A stretch of DNA of 35,359 nt. It comes from Thiosocius sp049669185 (GTDB lineage: Bacteria; Pseudomonadota; Gammaproteobacteria; Chromatiales; Chromatiaceae). Where the stretch lies: contig JBATKF010000416.1 in NCBI GenBank assembly GCA_049669185.1, positions 1 through 35,359 on the forward strand, given 5' to 3'. Below the pieces are notes generated by a model. The model had not been told where the DNA came from. It ran no database searches and saw nothing but the letters and a program-made list of their open reading frames with translations. Shown piece by piece: positions 21,481 through 30,075 of the stretch. The position numbers were made by a program, and so were the translations under genes. Position 1 is the stretch's first letter. Every line of letters starts with the position of its first letter.

Positions 21481-23378
21481 TGGCCCTGTTGCAGATTGCA
21501 GAACCCGGTCAATCCGCGGCGCCGCATCTGCATCGGCTGGCGGCCGGTATCGATCTGGGCACGACCAATTCGTTAGTGGCCACGGTGCGCAGCGGGTTGG
21601 CGGAGACCCTGCCAGATGAACAAGGCAGGCATATACTTCCCTCGGTGGTGCGTTACTGCGCCACCGGCGTAGAGGTGGGCGAGGCGGCACGCCGCGCGGC
21701 AGCCGCAGATCCGCTGAACACGATCTCCTCGGCCAAACGCCTGATCGGTCGGGGCATCGCGGACGTGAAGTCGCTCGGGCGCGAGCTGCCTTACGAGTTC
21801 GTAATGGCCGACAGCCCGGTGCCGCGCATTCGCACCATTGCCGGGGACGTCACACCGATCGAGGTGTCGGCGGAGATACTCAAGGTGCTCGCGCAGCGGG
21901 CGCAGGAAATCCTGGGCGGTGAGCTCAGCGGCGTGGTGATCACGGTGCCCGCATACTTCGATGACGCCCAGCGCCAGGCGACCAGGGATGCGGCACGACT
22001 TGCCGGGCTGCATGTCTTTCGTCTGCTCAACGAGCCGACGGCTGCGGCGGTGGCCTATGGGCTGGATCACGCCGCAGACGGCGTGCATGCGATCTACGAC
22101 CTCGGCGGCGGCACCTTTGATATCTCGGTTCTGCGGCTGCACAAAGGCGTCTTCGAAGTCATGGCGACGGGCGGGGATTCGGCCCTGGGTGGCGACGATT
22201 TCGACGCCGCTGTCGCCGGCTGGCTGCTGACCGAGGCAGACCTCGGCAGCGACGCGGATCGCGGCACGCTGCGCCATTTGCTGGACCAGGCGCGTGCGGC
22301 CAAGGAGCGCCTGGCGCAGCAAGAGACGGTGGCGCTCGAGATCGACCGTCCGGATGCTGGGCTATGGCGCGGTATCCTGACGCGCAAGCAACTCGCCGAC
22401 CTGCTGGATCCGCTGATCCGCAAGACCATCAATACCTGTCGGCGCGTGCTGCGCGACGCCGGGGTCACCATCGACGAGATCGAGGATATCGTCATGGTAG
22501 GCGGCTCGACGCGAACTCTGAGGGTGCGCGAAAAGGTGAGCGAATATTTTGGGCAGGCGCCGTTGGTCGACATCGATCCGGATCGGGTCGTGGCCATCGG
22601 TGCGGCGATTCAGGCGGATGTGCTGGCCGGCAATAGACCCGATGATGAGATGCTGCTGCTCGACGTCAATCCCTTGTCGCTCGGGATAGAGACCATGGGC
22701 GGCCTGACCGAAAAGATACTGCCGCGCAATACGGCGCTCCCGGCTGCCCGCGCTCAGGAGTTCACGACCTTCAAGGATGGACAAACGGCGATGAGTATCC
22801 ATGTGGTTCAGGGTGAGCGCGAACTGGTCGCGGATTGCCGTTCACTGGCGCGCTTCACGTTGCGAGACATACCGCCAATGGTTGCCGGCGCTGCCCGCAT
22901 CCGGGTGACGTATTCGGTCGATGCCGACGGCCTGCTGCGAGTCGAGGCCAGCGAGCTGAGCTCCGGCGCGTTGGCCAGGGTCGAGGTGAAACCCTCTTAT
23001 GGGCTCACTGACGATGAAATCACAGGGATGCTCAAGGCCTCGATCGAGCATGCCAGGGACGATATCGACGCGCGCCGCCTGGTCGAAGAGCAGGTCGAAG
23101 CCCAACGCGTGACTCAGGCGTTGAACGCGGCCCTGGCCTGCGATGCCGACGAACTGCTGTCGGCACAGGAGCGCGCCGTCATCGATCAGGCGTTGCAGGC
23201 GCTGAACGCCACCGTCGATGTGTCTCAGGATGCCGCTGAGGTGGAAGCGGCGGTCAAGCGACTCGAGAGCGATTGCGAGTTCTATGTCGAACGACGCATG
23301 AACAGCGGCGTCCGCAAGGCATTGGCCGGTCAGCGTGTCGATGAGATTGCGCAGCGACACGGACGAGAGGCCGACTAG
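21480..23378 (+). CDS. hscA: Fe-S protein assembly chaperone HscA
   Basis: The product is 632 aa (E. coli 616). It is an Hsp70-type ATPase: GIDLGTTN phosphate-1 motif (23-30), IYDLGGGTFDISVL phosphate-2, and VGGSTRTLRVREKV adenosine motif. The substrate-binding domain follows from about residue 395. It binds the LPPVK loop of IscU and, with HscB, promotes cluster release. The start overlaps the hscB stop by one base. Confidence 0.97.
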   Translation: MALLQIAEPGQSAAPHLHRLAAGIDLGTTNSLVATVRSGLAETLPDEQGRHILPSVVRYCATGVEVGEAARRAAAADPLNTISSAKRLIGRGIADVKSLGRELPYEFVMADSPVPRIRTIAGDVTPIEVSAEILKVLAQRAQEILGGELSGVVITVPAYFDDAQRQATRDAARLAGLHVFRLLNEPTAAAVAYGLDHAADGVHAIYDLGGGTFDISVLRLHKGVFEVMATGGDSALGGDDFDAAVAGWLLTEADLGSDADRGTLRHLLDQARAAKERLAQQETVALEIDRPDAGLWRGILTRKQLADLLDPLIRKTINTCRRVLRDAGVTIDEIEDIVMVGGSTRTLRVREKVSEYFGQAPLVDIDPDRVVAIGAAIQADVLAGNRPDDEMLLLDVNPLSLGIETMGGLTEKILPRNTALPAARAQEFTTFKDGQTAMSIHVVQGERELVADCRSLARFTLRDIPPMVAGAARIRVTYSVDADGLLRVEASELSSGALARVEVKPSYGLTDDEITGMLKASIEHARDDIDARRLVEEQVEAQRVTQALNAALACDADELLSAQERAVIDQALQALNATVDVSQDAAEVEAAVKRLESDCEFYVERRMNSGVRKALAGQRVDEIAQRHGREAD

Positions 23379-23383
23379 CGTCC

Positions 23384-23722
23384 ATGCCCCAGATCATCTT
23401 CCTGCCGAATGAAGAGATCTGCCCGGGGGGCGCGTTGATTGAAGCTGCGACGGGCCAGACGATCTGTGATGCCGCACTTGCGCATGACATCGAGATCGAG
23501 CACGCCTGTGAGAAATCCTGCGCCTGCACGACCTGCCATGTGATTGTCCGCGAGGGCTTCGATTCGTTGAATGAATCGAGCGAGGAGGAAGAGGATCTGC
23601 TCGACAAGGCTTGGGGACTCGAGCCGGAATCCCGTCTGAGCTGCCAGGCGGTCGTCGGTGAACTGGACCTCGTCGTCGAGATCCCGAAATACACCATCAA
23701 TCACGCCAAAGAGCATCACTGA
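23384..23722 (+). CDS. fdx: Isc-type 2Fe-2S ferredoxin
   Basis: The product is 112 aa. Cluster ligands Cys42, Cys48, Cys51 (CEKSCACTTC) and Cys87 (SCQAVVG) are at the positions of E. coli Fdx, including the extra Cys46. It supplies electrons for cluster assembly on IscU. It starts six bases after hscA ends. Confidence 0.97.
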   Translation: MPQIIFLPNEEICPGGALIEAATGQTICDAALAHDIEIEHACEKSCACTTCHVIVREGFDSLNESSEEEEDLLDKAWGLEPESRLSCQAVVGELDLVVEIPKYTINHAKEHH

Positions 23723-23741
23723 TGGCCGTGCGGAGAAGACG

Positions 23742-23942
23742 ATGCGCCTGAAGTGGACCGATGTGCTCGAAATCGCCATCGAACTGGACGAGGCGCACCC
23801 AGCCGTGGATCCGCTCGCAGTCAATTTTGTCGATTTGATGAACTGGGTGCTGGCGCTGCCCAATTTCGACGATGCCCGCGAACACTGCGGCGAGAAAATA
23901 CTCGAGGCCATACAGGCCGCGTGGATCGAGGAGCGGCAGTAA
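23742..23942 (+). CDS. iscX: Fe-S assembly protein IscX
   Basis: The product is 66 aa, the usual size. The sequence MRLKWTDVLEIAIELDEAHP and the acidic helix LPNFDDAREHCGEKILEAIQAAW are typical. IscX binds iron and IscS and modulates desulfurase activity. The ATG at 23742 is preferred over upstream in-frame starts because it begins the conserved sequence and lies 19 bases after fdx. It is the last isc gene. Confidence 0.95.
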   Translation: MRLKWTDVLEIAIELDEAHPAVDPLAVNFVDLMNWVLALPNFDDAREHCGEKILEAIQAAWIEERQ

Positions 23943-24014
23943 TCCCTGTTTTTCGGGTGCGTGTCCTCCGGGTCGGTTCCGCGCTCAACCATTGATGGGC
24001 CCTGAGGAGGATTC

Positions 24015-25259
24015 ATGTCCCTGATCAAACCATTCCGCGGCCTGCGGCCGGCCGCCGGGCGTGCGGGTGAGGTGGCCGCACCCCCATATGACGTCGTCGA
24101 CCGCAGCGAGGCCAAGGCGCTGGCGCACGCGCGGCCATGGAGCTTTCTGCATATTTCGCGGCCGGAGATAGATCTGCCCGACGACGTCGATGCCTATGCG
24201 CCGGCCGTGTATGCGCAAGGCCGGAAAAACCTGGACCGCATGATCACCGAGGGCATCCTGGTGCGCGACGAGGCGCCCTGCTACTACGCCTATCGTTTGA
24301 CCATGGGCGAACATCGCCAGACCGGGCTGGTGGCAGGCGCCTCCGTCGAGGCCTATGACCGGAACCGCATCAGAAAGCACGAATTCACCCGCCCGGTGAA
24401 AGAGGACGATCGGGTACGCCAGATCGACGCCCTGAATGCCCAGACAGGGCCGGTGTTCCTGGTGTATCCCGCCAACGCGGTGGTCGACGATATTCTCAGG
24501 AGGGTATCGACTGCGCCAAGCGACATCGATATCACGGCAGCGCGCGACGGGGTAAGACACGAGATCTGGAAGATAGATGATCCGCAGATCATCGCGCAGT
24601 TGACCGCGGCCTTTGAAGCGATGCCGGCGATCTATGTGGCCGACGGACATCATCGATCTGCGGCGGGTTCGCGGGTCGGTAGGGCAAGACGTGAAGCGAA
24701 TCCGCAGCATACCGGTGAAGAAGGCTACAACTATTTCCTCAGCGTCATCTTTCCGCATGACCAGATGCAGATACTCGATTACAACCGGGTGGTGCGTGAT
24801 CTGAACGGCAACAGCGAGGAGGAATTTCTCGCGCGGGTTGGTGAGGCATTCGATCTTGAGTTGCTTGGCGATCCCTTCAAGCCGGCGCAGGCCGGCGAGT
24901 TCGGGATGTTCCTGGGCGGCCAGTGGTATCGTCTGCAGATCCATGAAGATCGTATCCCGCCGAGCGATCCGGTAGGCCGCCTCGATGTCAGTCTGCTGCA
25001 GGCCAACCTGATCGATCCGATTCTCGGCATCAGCGATCCGCGCCGCGACGACCGGATTGATTTTGTCGGAGGGATTCGCGGTCTGGAGGAACTGGAACGG
25101 CGAATCGCCGGTCGGCAGTGGGCGGTGGCCTTCGCCGTGTATCCCACGACCATGCAGTCGCTGATGGAGGTCGCCGATGCGGGCGAGGTGATGCCTCCGA
25201 AGTCTACCTGGTTCGAACCGAAGCTCGCCGACGGCTTGATAAGCCACGTCCTCGACTGA
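24015..25259 (+). CDS. DUF1015 family protein
   Basis: The product is 414 aa, the standard length for DUF1015. Conserved features are the start SLIKPFRGLRP, AAPPYDVVDRSEA (about 20-33), RKHEFTRPVKEDDRVRQID (about 118-136) and the DGHHRSAAG motif (about 210-218), which looks like an active-site loop. The function of the family is not established to my knowledge. AGGAGGA directly upstream of the ATG is a strong ribosome site. It sits between the isc operon (gap 72 bases) and relA (gap 65 bases), all on one strand. Confidence 0.92.
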   Translation: MSLIKPFRGLRPAAGRAGEVAAPPYDVVDRSEAKALAHARPWSFLHISRPEIDLPDDVDAYAPAVYAQGRKNLDRMITEGILVRDEAPCYYAYRLTMGEHRQTGLVAGASVEAYDRNRIRKHEFTRPVKEDDRVRQIDALNAQTGPVFLVYPANAVVDDILRRVSTAPSDIDITAARDGVRHEIWKIDDPQIIAQLTAAFEAMPAIYVADGHHRSAAGSRVGRARREANPQHTGEEGYNYFLSVIFPHDQMQILDYNRVVRDLNGNSEEEFLARVGEAFDLELLGDPFKPAQAGEFGMFLGGQWYRLQIHEDRIPPSDPVGRLDVSLLQANLIDPILGISDPRRDDRIDFVGGIRGLEELERRIAGRQWAVAFAVYPTTMQSLMEVADAGEVMPPKSTWFEPKLADGLISHVLD

Positions 25260-25324
25260 GTGTCTGTGCGGGACGCATCCGTGCACGACAACGGCCGCGG
25301 CTGAACCGGAACAGCGCCTTATCC

Positions 25325-27538
25325 ATGGTCTCTCTCGTTACGACATTGCCGAAGCAGGGCACGGCCAGCGATCAGCAGGTCGAGAGCTGGTTGGCCGAGT
25401 TGGCCAAGCAGCGTTCGGCGCGGGATGTCGAGATGCTGCGCGACGCCATCCGGATCGCACGCGCCGCGCATCAGGGCGAACCGGCGCTGGACGGTTTCGA
25501 CCTCTTTCTGTCCTTGCTGCATACCGTCGATACGCTGAATGCGCTGAAGCTCGATATCGAGCCGCTGCTGGCCGCGATGCTGTCTGAATTGCCCGGCCAT
25601 GCCGCCTATGACGCTGCCGATATCGAGCGGCGCTTCGGGCCGGCCGTGGGGGCAATGCTGCTGCAGGTCTCGCGGATTCGCGAACTGTCGGCGTCGGGCA
25701 CAGCGCAGGTGGACGAACGCGGCATAGAGAAGCTGCGTCGAATGCTGTTGGGTATCGCGAACGACGTACGTGCGATCCTCGTCTTGTTGTCCAAGCGTCT
25801 GCAACTGATGCGCCGGCTCAAGCGCCTGCCGCCGGAGCTGCAGCGGCGGATCGCGCGGGAGACCCAGCTGGTGCATGCCCCGCTGGCCAACCGGCTCGGT
25901 GTCTGGCAGTTGAAATGGGAGCTGGAGGATCTGTGTCTGCGCCATCTCGAGCCGGATCAATATGTCAGCCTGGCCAGGCAACTCGACGGCAAACGCCGTG
26001 AGCGGGAGAATTTTGTTGCCGATGTGAAACGACGTCTGGGCACCGCGTGCGCATCGGCCGGGATACCGGTGGATCTCTCTGGCCGGCCAAAACACATCTA
26101 CAGCATCTGGAAGAAAATGAAGCGCAAACGCGTGGATTTCGGGCAGGTGTTGGATGTGCGGGCGGTGCGTGCGCTGGTCGAAACCGTACCGCAGTGCTAC
26201 GAGGTCTTGGGCATTGCGCACAGCCTGTGGCGCCCGATACCGGGCGAATTCGACGATTACATCGCGCATCCCAAGCCCAATGGCTATCGTTCTCTGCACA
26301 CGGCGGTGGTGGGAGACGACGGAAGGCCCCTGGAGATCCAGGTGCGCACGCGGGAGATGCACGAAAACGCCGAACGCGGCGTAGCGGCACACTGGCGCTA
26401 CAAAGAGAGCGCCGAGCAGGACAAGGAACTCGAGCGCCGGATTGAATGGATGCGCCGGTGGCTCGAGCAGCAGACCGATGAGACGGCCGCACCCGATGGT
26501 ATCGAGGAGGATGCTGAGTTCGAGGCACGTCGTATCTATGTGCTTTCGCCGCAGGGCAAGGTGGTCGAGCTGCCGAGCGGTGCCACCGCGATCGACTTCG
26601 CCTATGCGATCCACACCTCGGTTGGGCACCGTTGCCGCGGGGCCAAAGTGGACGGGCAGATACAGCCATTGGCGCAGCCATTGGTGAGCGGTCAGAAGGT
26701 TGAGATCCTCACCGCAAAGGAAGGTGGGCCCAGCCGCGACTGGTTGAATCCTCATTCGGGTTATCTGACTACCGGACGCGCCCGAAACCGGGTGCGGCAA
26801 TGGTTTAAGCAACAGGATTACGACCAGCACCTGTCGATCGGCCGCGCCAGCCTGGATCGCGAAGTCGCGCGCCTGAGCGTGCCCAGACCGGATCTCGACA
26901 AACTCGCGCTGCGCTTCAGTTTTAAGACCAGTGACGATCTGCTGGCTGCGATCGGGCGCGGCGAGTTATCGGCGATCCAGGTCGCCAATGCGCAGCTCGA
27001 CCGCGTGCAACGCGACGCCGACGCCGATCGCGAAATCCCGGAGAAGATCAGCCGTCGCGCGCCGTCGCGCGCTGCGGGCGGTGCGGGTCAGGTAGTCGTT
27101 GAAGGCATCGGTGATCTGCTGACCCAGATGGCCAAATGCTGCAAACCGGTGCCCTACGATGACATCGTCGGGTACATTACCCGGGGGCGCGGGGTGACGG
27201 TGCACCGGAGGGATTGTGCGATGGTTCGGAAAATGGATTCGGTCAACCGCGCGCGCCTGGTGGGCGTGGCCTGGGCGGACACCCAGCGGGATTCGCGCTT
27301 TCTGGTCGATATCCATGTGCACGCCTGCGATCGCAAGGGCCTGCTGCGTGATATCTCTTCGGTATTCGCCAACGCCGAGATCGATGTGCTCGGCGTCAAC
27401 ACCCAGTCTGACCGTCGCAATGAGCGCGCCAGCATGCGCTTCACTGCCGAGGTTGCGGACATGGCGCAGCTCAGCCGGGTGATCGACCGCCTGGCGCAGA
27501 TCCCGGATGTGATCGACGTCCGGCGGCAACTCTCTTGA
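25325..27538 (+). CDS. relA: GTP pyrophosphokinase RelA
   Basis: The product is 737 aa from the ATG at 25325 (E. coli RelA 744); the open frame extends upstream into DUF1015 but that part is non-conserved. It makes (p)ppGpp from ATP and GTP/GDP on ribosomes with uncharged tRNA. The N-terminal hydrolase-like domain lacks the His-Asp pair of active SpoT (AAMLSEL where LHD is expected). The synthetase carries EFDD at 308-311, the ExDD motif of monofunctional RelA. Then come TGS (about 395-455), the CC motif Cys605-Cys606 and a C-terminal ACT domain (about 660-735). Confidence 0.96.
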   Translation: MVSLVTTLPKQGTASDQQVESWLAELAKQRSARDVEMLRDAIRIARAAHQGEPALDGFDLFLSLLHTVDTLNALKLDIEPLLAAMLSELPGHAAYDAADIERRFGPAVGAMLLQVSRIRELSASGTAQVDERGIEKLRRMLLGIANDVRAILVLLSKRLQLMRRLKRLPPELQRRIARETQLVHAPLANRLGVWQLKWELEDLCLRHLEPDQYVSLARQLDGKRRERENFVADVKRRLGTACASAGIPVDLSGRPKHIYSIWKKMKRKRVDFGQVLDVRAVRALVETVPQCYEVLGIAHSLWRPIPGEFDDYIAHPKPNGYRSLHTAVVGDDGRPLEIQVRTREMHENAERGVAAHWRYKESAEQDKELERRIEWMRRWLEQQTDETAAPDGIEEDAEFEARRIYVLSPQGKVVELPSGATAIDFAYAIHTSVGHRCRGAKVDGQIQPLAQPLVSGQKVEILTAKEGGPSRDWLNPHSGYLTTGRARNRVRQWFKQQDYDQHLSIGRASLDREVARLSVPRPDLDKLALRFSFKTSDDLLAAIGRGELSAIQVANAQLDRVQRDADADREIPEKISRRAPSRAAGGAGQVVVEGIGDLLTQMAKCCKPVPYDDIVGYITRGRGVTVHRRDCAMVRKMDSVNRARLVGVAWADTQRDSRFLVDIHVHACDRKGLLRDISSVFANAEIDVLGVNTQSDRRNERASMRFTAEVADMAQLSRVIDRLAQIPDVIDVRRQLS

Positions 27539-27547
27539 TTGATATAC

Positions 27548-27577
27548 TTGGCATTCGTAGCGTGCTTTAGTTAGACT
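27548..27577 (+). promoter_or_regulatory. Possible ndk promoter
   Basis: TTGGCA (27548-27553) and TAGACT (27572-27577) are 18 bases apart in a distinctly AT-rich gap after relA. A short dyad, TTAGT (27567-27571) and ACTAA (27575-27579), overlaps the -10 element. Matches are five and four of six to sigma-70 consensus, so support is moderate. Confidence 0.4.
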
Positions 27578-27628
27578 AAGCTTTGGATTTAAAAGAGAAA
27601 AAACTCTAGCTCTTAAACCATTTTCGAG

Positions 27629-27648
27629 TTGTTGCGTCTTTACAACAA
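27629..27648 (+). repeat. Inverted repeat in the ndk leader
   Basis: Perfect arms TTGTTG (27629-27634) and CAACAA (27643-27648) with an 8-base spacer lie about 105 bases before the ndk start, within an AT-rich leader. A leader stem-loop is possible; nothing more can be said. Confidence 0.4.
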
Positions 27649-27753
27649 TCGGTACCCGGCAGGCGCGTGATCGAGACAGCAGCGCGGGGTTGCCTCCGGG
27701 GTCCCGGATCCCAGGAATTTTCGTTTTATTGTTTGACCTTAGCGGAGTTTTTA

Positions 27754-28182
27754 ATGGCCGTGGAACGCACGATCTCCATCATCAAACCCGATGCTGTGGC
27801 AAAAAATGTCATCGGTGATATCTACAAACGCTTCGAAGAGGCGGGTCTGCGGATCGTCGCTGCGCGCATGTTGCAGCTGACGCGCGAGCAGGCGGGTGAG
27901 TTCTATGCGGTACACAAGGCGCGCCCTTTTTACAACGACCTGATCGCCTTTATGACCTCGGGTCCGGTCATGGTCCAGGTCCTGGAAGGGGAGAACGCCA
28001 TCGCCAAGAACCGAGAGCTGATGGGGGCAACAAACCCGCAGGAGGCCGCCGCCGGCACCATTCGCGCCGATCATGCCGAGACGGTAGACGAAAACGCGGT
28101 GCACGGTTCGGACGGCCCGGACACCGCCGCAGTCGAGATTGCCTTCTTTTTCCCCGAGGGCGTTTGCGAGCGCACCCGCTGA
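27754..28182 (+). CDS. ndk: Nucleoside diphosphate kinase
   Basis: The product is 142 aa. It balances NTP pools by transferring phosphate through His117 (NAVHGSD). ERTISIIKPDAV at the N-terminus and NPQEAAAGTIRAD are canonical. The ATG at 27754 follows AGCGGAG; earlier in-frame starts would add non-conserved residues. It starts the conserved run ndk-rlmN-pilW-rodZ. Confidence 0.97.
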   Translation: MAVERTISIIKPDAVAKNVIGDIYKRFEEAGLRIVAARMLQLTREQAGEFYAVHKARPFYNDLIAFMTSGPVMVQVLEGENAIAKNRELMGATNPQEAAAGTIRADHAETVDENAVHGSDGPDTAAVEIAFFFPEGVCERTR

Positions 28183-28192
28183 GCCGAGACGC

Positions 28193-29281
28193 ATGAGCGA
28201 CACGCCCAAGATCAATCTTCTGGGACTCACGCGACCGGAGATGGAGTCCTTTTTCATCGACTTGGGCGCGAAGGCGTTTCATGGTCGTAATGTGCTGAAG
28301 TGGATCCACAAGCACGGCGTATCCAATTTCGACGCGATGACCGATGTGCCACAGCGGCTGCGGGATCTGTTACGCGATAAGGCGCGGGTCGTGCCGCCGC
28401 GGGTCGTGCTGACCCAGCCCGCCAGCGATGGCACCACAAAGTGGGTACTGGAACTCGAGGACGGCCAACACATCGAGACGGTTTACATCCCCGAAGACAA
28501 CCGCAGCACAATCTGCGTGTCGTCACAGGTCGGCTGCGCGCTCGATTGTTCGTTCTGTTCTACTGCGCAACAGGGATTCAATCGCAACCTCGCGGCCGCC
28601 GAGATCGTCGGTCAGGTGTGGCTGGCGAGCCGCCTACTGGGCCACCCGCCAACCAATGTGGTGATGATGGGCATGGGTGAGCCCTTGGCGAATTTCGACA
28701 ATGTCGTGCCGGCGATGGAGCTGATGCAGGAGGATCTCGCCTATATGATCTCGAAGACGCGGGTAACGATCAGCACGTCAGGGATTGTGCCGGCACTCCG
28801 GCGCCTGCGCGAGGTCAGCGATGTCAGTCTGGCAGTATCACTGCATGCGCCCGACAATGCGCTGCGTGATCAACTGGTGCCGATCAACCGCAAATATCCG
28901 CTTGAGCAGCTGATTCCAGCCTGCAAGGAATTCGTCCAACACGACCGGCGGCGCAAGGTCACCTGGGAGTATGTCATGCTAGACGGCGTAAACGATTCCC
29001 CAGCACAAGCCAAGGCACTGATTCGCTTGTTGCAGGGTGTGCCCTCCAAGGTGAATCTGATCCCTTTCAATCCCTTTCCCGGGACCGACTACCAGACCTC
29101 CCCGGCCGATCGCGTCGAGGCCTTCCGGCAACGCCTCAAACGTGCCGGCATTATCGCCACCACCCGGAAGACGCGCGGTGACGACATCGATGCGGCCTGC
29201 GGTCAACTGGTCGGCAAGGTCCACGACCGAAGCCGCCGGCGGCTGCAGCGAATCCCGGTAGTGCAGGAGTCCTACCGATGA
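28193..29281 (+). CDS. rlmN: Dual-specificity 23S rRNA/tRNA adenine-C2 methyltransferase RlmN
   Basis: The product is 362 aa. It is a radical-SAM enzyme with the 4Fe-4S-binding Cys115-x3-Cys119-x2-Cys122, and a C-terminal Cys336 (DIDAACGQL) that carries the transient methyl group. It methylates A2503 of 23S rRNA and A37 of some tRNAs. It is itself an Fe-S enzyme and hence a likely client of the isc operon. The stop overlaps the pilW start (ATGA). Confidence 0.97.
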   Translation: MSDTPKINLLGLTRPEMESFFIDLGAKAFHGRNVLKWIHKHGVSNFDAMTDVPQRLRDLLRDKARVVPPRVVLTQPASDGTTKWVLELEDGQHIETVYIPEDNRSTICVSSQVGCALDCSFCSTAQQGFNRNLAAAEIVGQVWLASRLLGHPPTNVVMMGMGEPLANFDNVVPAMELMQEDLAYMISKTRVTISTSGIVPALRRLREVSDVSLAVSLHAPDNALRDQLVPINRKYPLEQLIPACKEFVQHDRRRKVTWEYVMLDGVNDSPAQAKALIRLLQGVPSKVNLIPFNPFPGTDYQTSPADRVEAFRQRLKRAGIIATTRKTRGDDIDAACGQLVGKVHDRSRRRLQRIPVVQESYR

Positions 29282-30072
29282 TCGGATTTGGACTTCGTTG
29301 GATCGCCATTGCTGTGGTGGTCGTGCTGTCCTCAGCCTGCCAGAACCTGGCGCTGCGCGATGGCGGCCCGGGCAGCGATGCGACGGGTCAGCTGGGTGCG
29401 CCCACGTCTCAACAGAGCCCGGCCGATGTCTATATCGATCTGTCGGGCGCCTACCTGCGCGAAGGCCAGCTGACCAATGCACTGCTTAACGCCAACAAGG
29501 CAGTGATGGCGGATTCCGGTTCGAGCAACGCCCACTACATGCTGGCCTTGGTGCGGCAGCGTCTCGGCGAGCTGGGTCCGGCCGAGGAGGCCTTCCGCAA
29601 GTCGGTGGCGTTGGATCCCCATAATCCGCTTGCATTGAACGCCTACGGCTCTTTTCTGTGCGAACTGAAACGATACGAAGAGGCCGACGAATATTTCCGC
29701 CGTGCATTGGGCAACCCCCTTTATGCCACGCCCTGGATTGCCTCGCAAAACGCCGGCTGGTGCAACGAGATGGCCGGTGACATGAAGGCTGCCGAGATTG
29801 ACTATCGCGCTGCGCTTCGGACCAACCCGCGTTTCGCCCCGAGTCTGCTCGCCATGGCCAAAATCAGTTATACCCAAGGCAACTTTCTCTCGGCCCGCGC
29901 CTATTTGCAGCGTTATGCTGAAGTTACGCCGCACAATGCCGAAAGCCTATGGCTAGGCGTGCTAACCGAAAAACAACTCGGCGACCAGGATCAGATGGCC
30001 ACCTACAGCCTAAAGCTGCGGGCCAATTTCCCGGATTCCGAAGAAGCCATGTACCTGAAAACAGTAGAGTAA
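29278..30072 (+). CDS. pilW: Type IV pilus biogenesis/stability lipoprotein PilW (PilF)
   Basis: The product is 264 aa. A lipoprotein signal ends in the lipobox LSSAC with Cys21. About six TPR repeats follow (for example YIDLSGAYLREGQLTNALLNANKA, with the following unit around residue 80). This outer-membrane pilotin assists assembly of the PilQ secretin. It overlaps the rlmN stop by four bases and lies three bases before rodZ. The order rlmN-pilW-rodZ is widely conserved. Confidence 0.93.
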   Translation: MIGFGLRWIAIAVVVVLSSACQNLALRDGGPGSDATGQLGAPTSQQSPADVYIDLSGAYLREGQLTNALLNANKAVMADSGSSNAHYMLALVRQRLGELGPAEEAFRKSVALDPHNPLALNAYGSFLCELKRYEEADEYFRRALGNPLYATPWIASQNAGWCNEMAGDMKAAEIDYRAALRTNPRFAPSLLAMAKISYTQGNFLSARAYLQRYAEVTPHNAESLWLGVLTEKQLGDQDQMATYSLKLRANFPDSEEAMYLKTVE

Positions 30073-30075
30073 GCC

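Noticed and set aside
23985..25286. 433-codon minus-strand frame opposite the DUF1015 gene
   Set aside because: It mirrors the DUF1015 gene, which has a strong ribosome site and conserved motifs; no independent support.
25319..26830. Long antisense open frame (503 codons, minus strand) opposite relA
   Set aside because: It lies entirely opposite clearly conserved RelA coding sequence, has no ribosome site and no recognisable domain; long antisense frames are expected in GC-rich DNA.
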